A DNA stretch of 64,000 bases from an uncultured Eggerthella sp. (lineage in GTDB: Bacteria > Actinomycetota > Coriobacteriia > Coriobacteriales > Eggerthellaceae): assembly GCA_900546175.1 (NCBI GenBank), contig URBX01000001.1:186001-250000 (forward strand), read 5' to 3'. Shown in pieces: positions 8,815 through 18,261 of this stretch. Under the pieces are notes generated by a model that was given only the letters and a program-made list of their open reading frames with translations, had not been told where the DNA came from and did no database searches. Numbering within the stretch: position 1 is the stretch's first letter; every line of letters begins with the position of its first letter. Made by a program: the position numbers and the translations under genes.

Positions 8815-10176
8815 CTATTTAGTAAGGGTATTTAAAAATACTTTTAACGAGAGTTTTTCTTCAGCATTACTCTGATTTTGCAATGCCTCATATAATTCAG
8901 TAAGGTAATAAGATGCTTCGCTATGATTAGCAAAGTCACGTATGGTCACTTTTCCATCCTTTAATTCATCAGGACCAAGAACCAATACATACTCAACCTC
9001 AAGTTTTCCTGCCTGTTTAAATTGGCCTTTCAAGCTGCGGTTTTGGTGATCCATATCCCCAACAAAGCCAGCATCACGGAATGCTTGCATGAGCTTAAAC
9101 GCTTCTCCCGAAACAGACCCATCAACGCATGCAAGATAGAATTCAAGATTCTTTGGCGCTTCAATAACGTATCCTTGACGCTCAAGAGCAATGCGACAAC
9201 GCTCATATCCAATAGCAAAACCAAAACCAGGAGTTTCGGGACCACCTATTTCTTTCATAAGCTTGTCATATCTACCACCGCCACCAATAGCATTTTGAGA
9301 TCCCATACCTTCGATAACTTGAACTTCAAATACGGTACGGGTGTAATAATCCAAACCGCGAACAAGGGTATAGTCTTCAATAAACTCAATATCTGCTTGA
9401 GAAAGATAGTCCTTAACCTTCTCATAATGAGCATGACATTCAGGACAAAGCGCATCGGTAATATGAGGTGCGCAAGCCATTAATTCAGCACAATGCTCTT
9501 TCTTGCAGTCAAAAGCACGTAATGGATTTGTCTCTTCCCTACCTTGGCACTCTTCACACATTTCATCATGGTGCTCAACAAGAAATGCTTTAACTGAATC
9601 ACGAAATGCTGGTCGGCACTTTTCGCAACCCATTGAATTAACAAGAAGACGAAGGTTTTCCTTTTTAAGGCCTATGCTTTCAAAAAAGCGCATAGCCATA
9701 ATAATTGCCTCAGCATCAACACTCGGAGCCGAAGCGCCTAAGCACTCAATACCAATCTGGTTAAACTGGCGCTGTCTTCCATCCTGAGGACGTTCTGCAC
9801 GAAACATGGGGCCAGCATACATAAGTTTTGCAGGAGCACCTCCCTGTGGGACTAAATTATGCTGAGCAATTGCACGAACTACCGATGCAGTACCTTCAGG
9901 ACGCAAACTAAACTTTGACTTAGAGCTAACCTTCTCCCCTGCCATAATTTTTGCCATGTTGCCGCCAGAAATTACACTAAACATCTCTTTAGAAACAACA
10001 TCAGTAGCTTCACCAATACCGCGAACAAATAACTCAGTCTGCTCGAATAGAGGTGTCTCAATTGGTAAATAGCCATACCTACCAAAAATCTCTTGAGATT
10101 TTTCTTTAAAGGACTGCCAAAAAAGTGCTTCGGCAGGGAGCATATCAAAAGTACCCGTTGGGGTTTTAAGAGCCAT
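8815..10176 (-). CDS. hisS: Histidine--tRNA ligase
   Basis: 453 residues. Class II core with motif 2-like MFRAERPQDGRQRQFNQ, the HisA signature LVRGLDYYTRTVFE, and motif 3 GGGGRYDKLMKEIGGPETPG. The C-terminal ~90 residues form the anticodon domain. A Cys-containing stretch in the insertion domain (CEKCRPAF, CEECQG, CPECHAHYEKV) suggests a structural zinc. Start ATG with AAGGA upstream. Directly upstream of aspS and 57 bp behind leuB. Confidence 0.97.
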   Translation of the reverse strand: MALKTPTGTFDMLPAEALFWQSFKEKSQEIFGRYGYLPIETPLFEQTELFVRGIGEATDVVSKEMFSVISGGNMAKIMAGEKVSSKSKFSLRPEGTASVVRAIAQHNLVPQGGAPAKLMYAGPMFRAERPQDGRQRQFNQIGIECLGASAPSVDAEAIIMAMRFFESIGLKKENLRLLVNSMGCEKCRPAFRDSVKAFLVEHHDEMCEECQGREETNPLRAFDCKKEHCAELMACAPHITDALCPECHAHYEKVKDYLSQADIEFIEDYTLVRGLDYYTRTVFEVQVIEGMGSQNAIGGGGRYDKLMKEIGGPETPGFGFAIGYERCRIALERQGYVIEAPKNLEFYLACVDGSVSGEAFKLMQAFRDAGFVGDMDHQNRSLKGQFKQAGKLEVEYVLVLGPDELKDGKVTIRDFANHSEASYYLTELYEALQNQSNAEEKLSLKVFLNTLTK

Positions 10177-10233
10177 TAGTATCCTTACGTGTAGATAATT
10201 CTAAAAATCAATACGTTTATCGAATTTGAGCGA

Positions 10234-11343
10234 TTAACCAAGGTATTTAACTACCAAGTCACCCATAGCTTCGGTGCCTACTACCTTATCTGAAGGAGTA
10301 TCGGCATTTTTAATATCACCCGTTCTCCAGCCATCATTCAAAACCGAATCTACTGCACGAGCAACATCATCGGCAGCATCGGTCATATTAAAGGTGTAGC
10401 GAAGCATCATCTCAACAGACAAGATCTGTGCGAGCGGATTAGCAATACCTTGACCGGCAATATCAGGAGCAGAACCATGGCTTGGCTCATATAAGGCAGT
10501 GCCATCACCCAAAGAAGCTGAAGCAAGCATGCCCAAAGAACCAGTAAGCATGGAAGCTTCGTCAGAGAGAATATCGCCAAACATGTTTTCCGTTACGATA
10601 ACGTCAAATTGCTTTGGATTGTTAATGAGCTGCATTGCGGCATTGTCAACCAACATATCAGCCAATTCCACCTCAGGATATTCTTGGCCAATTCGATGAG
10701 CAATCTCGCGCCACATACGAGAAGTGTCTAAAACGTTTGCCTTATCAACAGAATGAACCTTGCCACCACGCTTTTTTGCCGTTTCAAAAGCATGACGAAC
10801 AATACGCTCTACTTCGTACTCGTTATATAACAAAGTATCAACTGCAAGTTGACCCTTAGCACCATTCAATCCAGCACCATCAACATCGTATTCGCGGCGG
10901 CGCTCACCAAAATACAAACCACCAGTAAGTTCACGAACAATAACGCAATCAACACCATCAATAACTTCTGGCTTTAAGGTTGATGCATCAGCAAGTGCAT
11001 TAAAGATTTTTACGGGGCGCAAGTTTGCATATAAGCCTAATTCCTTGCGAATTTTCAAAAGTCCCTGTTCAGGTCTAGGCTTTGTAGAGTCGGTAGTATC
11101 CCACTTTGGGCCTCCAACTGCTGCAAGCAAAACAGCATCAGATGCTTTTGCAATTTTGAGTGTTTCGTCAGGAAGAGGATTTCCTGTTGCATCAATAGCG
11201 CAACCACCAATAAGTGCCTCTGTGCACTCGAATACCGTGTCATACTTTGCGCCAACTGCATTGAGTACTTTCACACCTTCTGCAATGATTTCTGGTCCAA
11301 TACCGTCTCCAGGAAGAAGACAAATTTTGTAAGTCTGAGACAT
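10234..11343 (-). CDS. leuB: 3-isopropylmalate dehydrogenase
   Basis: 369 residues. Shows the LeuB/ICDH fold signature [11 protein letters not shown] at the N-terminus, AVGGPKWD, the [21 protein letters not shown] loop, and [20 protein letters not shown] for metal and substrate binding. It oxidatively decarboxylates 3-isopropylmalate in leucine synthesis. RBS AGAAGGA precedes the ATG. Third gene of leuC-leuD-leuB; a hairpin separates it from leuD. Confidence 0.96.
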   Translation of the reverse strand: MSQTYKICLLPGDGIGPEIIAEGVKVLNAVGAKYDTVFECTEALIGGCAIDATGNPLPDETLKIAKASDAVLLAAVGGPKWDTTDSTKPRPEQGLLKIRKELGLYANLRPVKIFNALADASTLKPEVIDGVDCVIVRELTGGLYFGERRREYDVDGAGLNGAKGQLAVDTLLYNEYEVERIVRHAFETAKKRGGKVHSVDKANVLDTSRMWREIAHRIGQEYPEVELADMLVDNAAMQLINNPKQFDVIVTENMFGDILSDEASMLTGSLGMLASASLGDGTALYEPSHGSAPDIAGQGIANPLAQILSVEMMLRYTFNMTDAADDVARAVDSVLNDGWRTGDIKNADTPSDKVVGTEAMGDLVVKYLG

Positions 11344-11370
11344 AGCGACAATCCTTCTGTTTAACGCAAA

Positions 11371-11404
11371 GATTTGCTAGCAGCAAAAAAGCCGCTAGCA
11401 AATC
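11371..11404 (-). promoter_or_regulatory. Intercistronic hairpin between leuD and leuB
   Basis: An 11-bp perfect inverted repeat, gatttgctagc (11371-11381) and gctagcaaatc (11394-11404). No T run follows on the minus strand, so it is more likely an mRNA-processing or partial-termination element that lowers leuB relative to leuCD than a full terminator. Confidence 0.6.
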
Positions 11405-11430
11405 CCAAATCAACCTCTAAATTACGTAGA

Positions 11431-11928
11431 CTAATCCTGCTTTAACACATTGCGAGTACGATTGATCAAGCCACCCTGCTCAATAATGTCAGCAATAAAT
11501 GGAGGGAATGGCTGAGCGGTAAATACTTCGCCGGTGTTTTCATTTTTGATTTCACCAGTATCGGTGTTTACTGAAACAACATCACCATTTTTGATAGCGT
11601 CAACTGCTTCAGGGCATTCCATAATTGCAAGACCAGTATTAATGGAATTGCGATAGAAAATACGTGCAAAGCTTTTCGCAATTACCACATCAATGCCTGA
11701 TGCCTTAATGGCAATTGGAGCATGCTCACGAGAAGATCCGCAACCGAAGTTTTCGTCTGCAACCATAATGTCGCCTGGCTTTACCTTATTGACGAAATCA
11801 GCATCAATATCTTCCATGCAATGAGCAGCAAGTTGCTTAGGATCAGAAGTGGTCAAATAACGAGCAGGAATAATAACATCAGTGTCTACGTCGCGACCAT
11901 AACGATGAACGGTACCTTTATACTGCAT
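11431..11928 (-). CDS. leuD: 3-isopropylmalate dehydratase small subunit
   Basis: 165 residues, the short LeuD type of many Gram-positives and archaea. Typical features are [15 protein letters not shown], the swivel-domain loop [16 protein letters not shown], and [12 protein letters not shown]. It pairs with LeuC to isomerise 2-isopropylmalate to 3-isopropylmalate. It starts 19 bp after leuC. Confidence 0.95.
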   Translation of the reverse strand: MQYKGTVHRYGRDVDTDVIIPARYLTTSDPKQLAAHCMEDIDADFVNKVKPGDIMVADENFGCGSSREHAPIAIKASGIDVVIAKSFARIFYRNSINTGLAIMECPEAVDAIKNGDVVSVNTDTGEIKNENTGEVFTAQPFPPFIADIIEQGGLINRTRNVLKQD

Positions 11929-11947
11929 ACAACACTCCTAATCAAAC

Positions 11948-13216
11948 TTAAGCTAAATCTTCAGGTAAACCAATATGACCAAGAACTGCCGAAGCTGCGG
12001 CAACAGCAGGAGATGCTAAATAAACCTCTGAGGTTGGATCACCCATGCGACCAACGAAGTTACGGTTAGTTGTTGCAATAGCACGTTCTCCTGCAGCAAG
12101 AATTCCCATATATCCACCTAAGCATGGACCACATGTTGGAGTGGAAACAACACAATTTGCGTCTAAGAAGATCTCCATAAGGCCTTCTTCCATGCACTGA
12201 CGATATACCAACTGAGTAGCTGGAATAATGATGCAACGAACCTTTGGATTAACCTTGCGACCCTTTAATACCTCTGCGGCAGCACGCATATCCTCAATAC
12301 GGCCATTGGTGCAAGAACCAATAACTGCCTGGTCAATAGTGATATCTCTAGCTTCGGAAGCAGGACGAGTGTTAGAAGGCAAATGAGGAAATGCAACTGT
12401 TGGAACAATGTCTTCGGCATTAATCTCATACACCTTTGCATACTGAGCATCTGGGTCAGAATAATACTCGGTGTAAGGCTTCTCAACACGACCATCCATG
12501 TATTCACGGGTTACGTCATCAACCGCAAAAAGACCAGCCTTACCGCCTGCCTCAATAGCCATATTGGAAATAGCTAAACGGCTTTCCATAGAAAGCTGTG
12601 CAATAGCGCTACCGGTAAACTCCATTGCGCAATACAGAGCACCATCAACGCCAATCATGCCAATAATATGCAAAATTACATCCTTACCTGAAACACCAGG
12701 ACGGAAGTTGCCTTCGATATTAAATTTGATTGACTCAGGAACCTTAAACCATGCTTTACCTGTTGCATAGCCAACACCCGCGTCAGTTGAACCAACACCT
12801 GTAGAGAAAGCACCAAGCGCACCATATGTACAGGTATGAGAGTCTGCACCAATAATCAAATCACCAGCACCAACAACACCTTGCTCAGGCAAGAGAGCAT
12901 GCTCAACACCCATGCAGCCTACCTCATAGTAGTGAGTGATTCCTTGTTCGTAAGCAAAGTCACGAACAGCTTTTGCCTGTTCAGCTGCCGCAATATCTTT
13001 GTTAGGAACATAATGATCAGGAACAAGAGCAATCTTTGTTGGATCAAAAACTTTATCTACACCAAGTTTGTTAAATTCTTTAATTGCAATAGGAGTTGTA
13101 ACATCGTTAGACAAAACTAAATCAAGATTACACTCGATTAGCTGACCAGGAACCACTTCTTCTAAGCCTGCATGAGCAGCAAGAATCTTTTCGGCCATAG
13201 TCATAGGGCGCGCCAT
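11948..13216 (-). CDS. leuC: 3-isopropylmalate dehydratase large subunit
   Basis: 422 residues, the short LeuC form that partners a small LeuD. Fe-S ligands lie in [12 protein letters not shown] and [18 protein letters not shown] and [11 protein letters not shown] are aconitase-family active-site segments. AGGAGA precedes the ATG. First gene of leuCDB. leuA is not in the window, so the pathway is completed elsewhere. Confidence 0.95.
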   Translation of the reverse strand: MARPMTMAEKILAAHAGLEEVVPGQLIECNLDLVLSNDVTTPIAIKEFNKLGVDKVFDPTKIALVPDHYVPNKDIAAAEQAKAVRDFAYEQGITHYYEVGCMGVEHALLPEQGVVGAGDLIIGADSHTCTYGALGAFSTGVGSTDAGVGYATGKAWFKVPESIKFNIEGNFRPGVSGKDVILHIIGMIGVDGALYCAMEFTGSAIAQLSMESRLAISNMAIEAGGKAGLFAVDDVTREYMDGRVEKPYTEYYSDPDAQYAKVYEINAEDIVPTVAFPHLPSNTRPASEARDITIDQAVIGSCTNGRIEDMRAAAEVLKGRKVNPKVRCIIIPATQLVYRQCMEEGLMEIFLDANCVVSTPTCGPCLGGYMGILAAGERAIATTNRNFVGRMGDPTSEVYLASPAVAAASAVLGHIGLPEDLA

Positions 13217-13396
13217 AATCTCTCCTCCAAATCTTCAATCTATCCATATTATCAACGTTGTATTGTATCATTTTCTCTCATGGTTACCGTACTACTAACA
13301 CGTAGAAGCGAGTATTTTTCTAGAGAGAGGAACATAAGAAGCGCTCAGCGAGAACGCATAGTGAGGCTTTGTTAGTAATGAGGAATAAAAGCTAAA
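13217..13396 (-). promoter_or_regulatory. leuC upstream region
   Basis: 180 bp between the flippase-like gene and leuC, presumably holding the leu promoter; AT-rich hexamers (GATAAT) lie about 35 bp before leuC. A 27-codon reading frame (13335 down to 13252) with four early Leu codons is present, but no attenuator hairpin accompanies it. Confidence 0.4.
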
Positions 13397-14668
13397 CTAA
13401 AGCGTCTCATTTAGCTCAAGAGACACCTCTTTTTTATCAGTACCTTTTTCCTTGTGAGGAACATGAATAACTACTGCAGGGTCTCCTTGATGAGCAGTAA
13501 CGTGAATGGAAGATTCATCAAAATCAAAAGCCTTTTCTGGTGAATCAGAGTCCGAACGAAGCATAGATGGGTTCGTATCGGTTTCTAAGCGAATCGTGTT
13601 TTGCTTTTCTTCAAGACCAGTTGATTGGAGATTATCTTCGATAGAGCGGGTACTTTTTTCTTCTTTTTCTCCCTTAAATGTCTTTGTGAAGTTAATAAGA
13701 ACAGCACCAATCAAGAATGGCATCCAAAACACAATACTGCGATATACCAAACCAATAGCCATACCAGCAGCTGCAGTTTCGCCAAACATAACAAAAGCTG
13801 CCAGTACCGCTGCCTCTACTACTCCAACTCCCTGTGGGGTAATTGAAACCATAGCAAACAGAGTTGCAACCACATAACCGCATATCAACGCCTGAATGGA
13901 GGTAACACCAAAAGCAAATCCAACTAAACAAAACGCGCTGAGTTCGCACAGACTTGCTATAACAGAACAGCCAAACGCTTTTACTGTTTCTTTTGGGCTA
14001 TTCCAAATAAGACTTCCTGCCTGAGAAAAAGAATAAGCAGTAGCTTCAGCCCAAGGAGAAAGCGCTTTCTTATTGAATTTCAGAAGAATGCGGTTCACAA
14101 GATTCTGAAAAAAAGTAAGAACTGAAACAAGAAGATGAGGCTTCTTGCTACCAACAACCATAATCAAAACCATTGTGCCTACAATGCAAGCCACAACCAA
14201 ACTTAGCAAGTACCATACCGGTGAAAGACCGCAGAAGATAAGCAAGAAGGTAAAACCCAAAAGAGTAATGATAGTAAAACCTGAATCTACTGTTGTCTGC
14301 ATGAGAAGCGATGCACTTACACTTTTTCCGGGAGGAATGCCTCTTCGACGCGCATCGTCTACCACCAATGAAGTACCTGCAAGATTAAGAGAAGGAGCAA
14401 GGGTATTCATAAAGAACGTGCCAAAAACGAGAGGAAGAGTATCGCGAGGCGCAATTGTCTCATGAACTGCTCTAAACGAAAAATGGTAGGCATAACTTTG
14501 CGCAAAATATTTTCCAAGCTGAGTACATAATGCCAGCACAAGAGGCATTATTGCTCCTTGCTGCAACACTTCAAACAATTCGGTTAACTGATCTCCTCGC
14601 ATAAAAATTACCGCAAGAACAACAATCAGCACTAACCCAATCAATAATTTACGCAAACTTGAATTCAT
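13397..14668 (-). CDS. Flippase-like integral membrane protein (LPG synthase TM / YbhN family)
   Basis: 423 residues. The first ~325 form about eight hydrophobic helices, with the family motifs FGTFFMNTLAPSLNLAGTSLV and STPQ-type SITPQGVGVVEAAVLAAFVMFG. The last ~100 residues are hydrophilic and charged with no known domain, so probably a cytoplasmic disordered tail. The family is the membrane part of MprF and includes lipid or isoprenoid-linked transporters. No C-terminal lysyl-transferase domain is present, so it is not a full MprF. No clear RBS is visible before the ATG. Confidence 0.85.
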   Translation of the reverse strand: MNSSLRKLLIGLVLIVVLAVIFMRGDQLTELFEVLQQGAIMPLVLALCTQLGKYFAQSYAYHFSFRAVHETIAPRDTLPLVFGTFFMNTLAPSLNLAGTSLVVDDARRRGIPPGKSVSASLLMQTTVDSGFTIITLLGFTFLLIFCGLSPVWYLLSLVVACIVGTMVLIMVVGSKKPHLLVSVLTFFQNLVNRILLKFNKKALSPWAEATAYSFSQAGSLIWNSPKETVKAFGCSVIASLCELSAFCLVGFAFGVTSIQALICGYVVATLFAMVSITPQGVGVVEAAVLAAFVMFGETAAAGMAIGLVYRSIVFWMPFLIGAVLINFTKTFKGEKEEKSTRSIEDNLQSTGLEEKQNTIRLETDTNPSMLRSDSDSPEKAFDFDESSIHVTAHQGDPAVVIHVPHKEKGTDKKEVSLELNETL

Positions 14669-14749
14669 ATATCAATAATCATTTAAGGATTTATAGTAAT
14701 TAACAACCCCAAAGGGAAAAATGCGTGAAATATTTTATCATGTAAGAGT

Positions 14750-14781
14750 TGTTGGTTTATCCTCATAACGCTAAACCAACA
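14750..14781. promoter_or_regulatory. 10-bp inverted repeat in a divergent promoter region
   Basis: Perfect arms tgttggttta (14750-14759) and taaaccaaca (14772-14781) with a 12-nt spacer. It lies between the divergent flippase-like and nitroreductase genes with no T run, so an operator is more likely than a terminator. The binding protein is unknown. Confidence 0.45.
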
Positions 14782-14836
14782 GAAACACACCAGAAACAAG
14801 TATCCAATAACGAAAGAGCCGTTGGAAAGGAACATA

Positions 14837-15415
14837 ATGCCAGCATTACCAATTCTTTCTAAAACAAATCGTAGTTTTCGCAAATTCAAAGAAAACTATC
14901 CAATTTCTGAAGAATATGCACGAAAGTTTATTGATTATGCAAGAACTGCAGCAAGCTCGCGCAATTTACAACCTTTGAAATATCACATTGTTATTGACGC
15001 AGAAGAACGCGAAAAGATATTCCCTCTTCTTAGCTGGGCTGGATATATATCCGACTGGGACGGTCCAGAAGAAGGTCAGCGCCCAACAGGCTACATCATC
15101 ATGTGCAACGACACTACCATTTGTCCTAATACCACAAATGCACTCATTGATGCTGGTATCGCCGCGGAAGCAATTACCCTTGGCGCACGTGAAATGACCT
15201 ATGGCGGCTGCATGCTTACTGCCTTTAGCAAGAAAAGCTTAAAAGAAGCATTTTCAATTCCTGAACATCTTGACCCAATTATGATTATCGCTCTTGGCAA
15301 GCCAACTGAAGATGTTCGTCTTGCTGAGGTTATTGATGGCGACATCAAGTATTACCGCGATGAAAAAGAAATCCACTATGTACCAAAGCGTTCCCTGGAA
15401 GAAATCCTCTTTTAA
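14837..15415 (+). CDS. Nitroreductase-family flavoprotein
   Basis: 192 residues from ATG 14837, chosen because AAAGGA lies just upstream; a TTG 15 bp earlier overlaps the RBS. FMN-binding features are RSFRKFKENYPI near the N-terminus, ARTAASSRNLQPLKYHIV, and GIAAEAITLGAREMTYGGCML. The C-terminus has IIALGKPTEDV followed by a short charged tail. Such enzymes reduce quinones, nitro compounds or flavins with NAD(P)H. Monocistronic, closed by a terminator. Confidence 0.9.
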   Translation: MPALPILSKTNRSFRKFKENYPISEEYARKFIDYARTAASSRNLQPLKYHIVIDAEEREKIFPLLSWAGYISDWDGPEEGQRPTGYIIMCNDTTICPNTTNALIDAGIAAEAITLGAREMTYGGCMLTAFSKKSLKEAFSIPEHLDPIMIIALGKPTEDVRLAEVIDGDIKYYRDEKEIHYVPKRSLEEILF

Positions 15416-15459
15416 GAATTATTTGTGGAAAGCTTAGCCAAAATTTGTAGATTTTTAAC

Positions 15460-15490
15460 AAGAGCCCTTGTAGAAACCGCACGGGCTCTT
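15460..15490 (+). terminator. Terminator of the nitroreductase gene
   Basis: Stem aagagccc (15460-15467) and gggctctt (15483-15490) about 45 bp behind the stop codon. The following T content is modest. Confidence 0.65.
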
Positions 15491-15530
15491 ACTATAAATT
15501 GTGCAAAACACGTTTTCCCAGAAAGAAGCA

Positions 15531-16361
15531 ATGAAAAAGTCTGAAGCACTACATATTCTTGGCCTTGACGATAACGCCACTGAAGATGAGATCAAAAAAG
15601 CTCATCGTAAGTTAATTATCGAGAACCATCCTGACAAATTCGCTCAAAATGAAACTCTTCGTGCTGAAGCGGAAGAAAAGACTAAAAAAATTAACGAAGC
15701 TGCAGACATTCTTGAATCAGGAAAATGGGAACCAGAGTTCGGAAGCGCAGGAAACCCTTACGCTTCTCCCTTTACCTACACTCAAACAACTTCTTCACAA
15801 ACAGGAAATGATCCTTTTAAAGGAACCCCTTTTGAAGGATTTGTATGGACTACGTACACTACTACTAATTCCCAGGGTCAAACCAATACCTCTTCATCAA
15901 ACCCATTTGGTGGTTACTCCAATGACCCCTTTGTAGGATACAGCAGCCCTTTTGCTGCAGCAGCAAAAGCAGCCGCAGAAGCAAATAGACCAGAAAACCG
16001 CCTGAAACGACAGAAAGAGAAACTCAATAAAGAGCTTGAAGTGTTTATTGTCAAAGCAGTAATGCTTGCACTTTGCATCTTAGGAACCATTCTTACTGGC
16101 TATAACGCAATTGCTATGGGTATGTATCTCTACACAATTATCACCATTGGGCAAGCTATTGTGCGAAATCTTGGAATACTCAGCGGTTTAGTAATGATTC
16201 CTTTTATTATGCTTGCTCTTATTTTTGCCCCTGGCGCCAATACGGTTATTGGAGTCATAGGTCTTTTTGCCTTTATACTTGCGTTTGCAACCGATATAAG
16301 CAGATTCCGAAAACACTATCTTATTATCAATGACTTAAAAAATCAGATTAACCAAGATTAG
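15531..16361 (+). CDS. J-domain membrane protein
   Basis: 276 residues from ATG 15531 (GAAAGAAG upstream); an in-frame GTG 30 bp earlier lacks an RBS. The N-terminal ~60 residues are a DnaJ J-domain with the HPD motif (IIENHPDKFAQN). A Gly/Ser/Thr/Phe/Pro-rich linker follows (about 65-160, with repeats of the type NPFGGYSNDPFVGYSSPF). A basic coil comes next, then about three hydrophobic helices near the C-terminus. It probably recruits DnaK to the membrane. Its end overlaps the convergent ybaK gene by 4 bp. Not a canonical DnaJ, because the zinc-finger and substrate domains are missing. Confidence 0.85.
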   Translation: MKKSEALHILGLDDNATEDEIKKAHRKLIIENHPDKFAQNETLRAEAEEKTKKINEAADILESGKWEPEFGSAGNPYASPFTYTQTTSSQTGNDPFKGTPFEGFVWTTYTTTNSQGQTNTSSSNPFGGYSNDPFVGYSSPFAAAAKAAAEANRPENRLKRQKEKLNKELEVFIVKAVMLALCILGTILTGYNAIAMGMYLYTIITIGQAIVRNLGILSGLVMIPFIMLALIFAPGANTVIGVIGLFAFILAFATDISRFRKHYLIINDLKNQINQD

Positions 16362-16843
16362 TATGCGGTTAGGTCTGCGGTCTGTATTTGAATTGCCTTA
16401 CTTAAGCTATCAAGACTTGTCTCTATTTGACAGCCTATTTTGCCACCTGAAAAAAGAATAGTCTCGAACAATTCTGCGGTTTCATCAATAAAGGTAACAA
16501 ATTGAGTCTTCATAGCTAAAGGAGAACAACCGCCATGAACATATCCCGTAAGTGGCAATAACTCCTTTTGCTTAATCATGCTTACTGCTTTTTCTCCTGC
16601 AGCATTTGCGGCTTTCTTTAAATCTAAGTCTTGAGCAACGGGAATCATAAATACATAATGTTTCCCCGATTTACCTTGCGTAACAAGTGTTTTAAATACC
16701 TGTTCAGGATTTTGATTTAACATTTTTGCCACTTCAACACCACTTTTTGCTTCATTACATTCGAAGAAATGCGACTGGTAGCTAACTCCTGCTCGTTCCA
16801 ATTCGCGCATTGCATTTGTTTTCTTTTCAGTCTTTTTTGCCAT
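16358..16843 (-). CDS. ybaK: Cys-tRNA(Pro)/Cys-tRNA(Cys) deacylase, YbaK/EbsC family
   Basis: 161 residues. YbaK signatures are NAMRELERAGVSYQSHFFEC, VFKTLVTQGKSGKHYVFMIPV, DLKKAANAAGEK, and LTGYVHGGCSPLAMK. The enzyme hydrolyses Cys mischarged on tRNA-Pro in trans. The gene is convergent with the J-domain gene and divergent from the aldo/keto reductase gene. Confidence 0.93.
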   Translation of the reverse strand: MAKKTEKKTNAMRELERAGVSYQSHFFECNEAKSGVEVAKMLNQNPEQVFKTLVTQGKSGKHYVFMIPVAQDLDLKKAANAAGEKAVSMIKQKELLPLTGYVHGGCSPLAMKTQFVTFIDETAELFETILFSGGKIGCQIETSLDSLSKAIQIQTADLTAY

Positions 16844-16974
16844 GAAACACCTTTATTAACTCAGCAAATTCTCAAACGATTATCTTATATCGCATAATTT
16901 ACTCTAAACTATACATTCATATCGTTCATTTAGTCCCTTTGTCAGTAAAAGACCCATTTCAGGAGACGAACATT

Positions 16975-18000
16975 ATGAAGACAGTAACCTTAGGCTCAAC
17001 AGGAATAACCGTTTTGCAAAACGGTTTTGGCGCGCTTCCAATTCAGCGCATCTCAACTGAAGATGCAGTAGCTCTTGTTCAGAAGGCCTATAAAGGAGGC
17101 ATGCGCTTTTTTGACACTGCCCGCGCGTATAGTGATAGCGAAGTTAAAGTTGGCATTGCCTTTAACGGAATGCGCGACAAAGTATTCCTCGCTTCAAAAA
17201 CCGCCGCCAAAACTCCCGAGGACTTTTGGAGCGATTTAAATACTTCCCTTACTAATCTGCAAACTGACTATCTGGATATTTACCAATTTCACTGCGTAAA
17301 TGAAGTCTGGAAACCTGGTGATGGAACTGGCATGTACGAATGCATGCAAGAAGCAAAAGCTCAGGGAAAGATAAGACATATCGGCATCACCATGCATAAA
17401 ATTGGCGTTGCTGAAGAGGCTATTTCTTCTGGTCTCTATGAGACCATCCAATATCCCCTTTCCTATTTAGCAAACCAGCGCGAAATTGATTTGGTAGAAA
17501 AATCTGCAAATGCAAACATGGGTTTTATTGCCATGAAAGGTCTTGCGGGAGGACTGCTTACTAATTCGAAAGCTTGCATGGCTTTTATGACTCAATTTGA
17601 TAACGTGGTACCAATCTGGGGAATCCAAAAGAATGAAGAACTTGATCAGTGGCTTTCCTTCTTTGATTCCTGCCCAACCTATGATGAAGAAATTCGCTCA
17701 TTTATTAAAGCTGAACAAGAAGAATTACAGCAAGAATTCTGTCGTGGATGCGGATATTGTCTTCCTTGCCCTCATAAAATCATGATTAACCAATGTGCTC
17801 GCATGTCTCTCATGATTCGCAGAGCTCCAACCGAAGCATGGACTAACGACTACTGGCAAGAACAGATGAATCTCACTACCCAATGTGAAGAATGCGGCAT
17901 CTGTCAATCGCGCTGCCCATACGAACTACCAATTCCAGAATTACTGAAAAAGAACTACGAAGACTACCAAAATGTTCTTAGGGAAATGAAGAAGAAATAA
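16975..18000 (+). CDS. Aldo/keto reductase with C-terminal 4Fe-4S motifs
   Basis: 341 residues from ATG 16975 (AGGAGA upstream; an in-frame TTG 36 bp earlier lacks an RBS). The N-terminal TIM barrel shows the AKR tetrad: Asp and Tyr in FFDTARAYSDSE, Lys in FLASKTAAK, and His in YQFHCVNE. The C-terminus has CRGCGYCLPCPHK and CEECGICQSRCPYE, ferredoxin-like Cys sets as in the 4Fe-4S aldo/keto reductases of anaerobes. It probably reduces carbonyls with electrons shared between NAD(P)H and Fe-S. Substrate unknown. Confidence 0.9.
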   Translation: MKTVTLGSTGITVLQNGFGALPIQRISTEDAVALVQKAYKGGMRFFDTARAYSDSEVKVGIAFNGMRDKVFLASKTAAKTPEDFWSDLNTSLTNLQTDYLDIYQFHCVNEVWKPGDGTGMYECMQEAKAQGKIRHIGITMHKIGVAEEAISSGLYETIQYPLSYLANQREIDLVEKSANANMGFIAMKGLAGGLLTNSKACMAFMTQFDNVVPIWGIQKNEELDQWLSFFDSCPTYDEEIRSFIKAEQEELQQEFCRGCGYCLPCPHKIMINQCARMSLMIRRAPTEAWTNDYWQEQMNLTTQCEECGICQSRCPYELPIPELLKKNYEDYQNVLREMKKK

Positions 18001-18006
18001 CCGCCC

Positions 18007-18096
18007 GCAGTAGTTGCCCGGTGAAGAAAGAATAGCTGCCAGCGGTTGTTGCCAGGCGAAGAAGGAATAATTGCGCCAGCAATAGCTGTCAGGCTA
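18007..18096. repeat. Degenerate tandem repeat, 35-37 bp period
   Basis: Units begin at 18007 (gcagtagttgcccgg), 18042 (gcggttgttgccagg) and 18079 (gcaatagctgtcagg). The first two also share gaagaaRgaata downstream, and the third is partial. The repeat directly follows the aldo/keto reductase stop and precedes its terminator. Non-coding as far as can be seen. Confidence 0.6.
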
Positions 18097-18114
18097 TCAA
18101 TCAATACACAATAC

Positions 18115-18149
18115 AAAAGAGGCTGCCTTTATTAGCAGCCTCTTTTTTG
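18115..18149 (+). terminator. Terminator of the aldo/keto reductase gene
   Basis: Stem agaggctgc (18118-18126) and gcagcctct (18135-18143) followed by TTTTTT. Strong and canonical on the plus strand; the A run upstream would also let it stop minus-strand transcription from the paaK side. Confidence 0.88.
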
Positions 18150-18261
18150 TTCAAAGAAACAATTGATATACGTAATGACTCTTTTACTTGCCCTCTGAAT
18201 TTGAAGTCGTGTTTCATCACAAGCTACGTATATAAATCAGAACAGCGTTTGTAAGCCACTC

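Noticed and set aside
8710..10233. T-box leaders before aspS and hisS
   Set aside because: The upstream gaps (105 and 57 bp) are too short and lack a specifier stem or terminator/antiterminator pair.
13252..13335. A 27-codon minus-strand frame upstream of leuC with four early Leu codons, like a leucine leader peptide
   Set aside because: No RBS and no terminator/antiterminator hairpin between it and leuC; four Leu in 27 codons can arise by chance.
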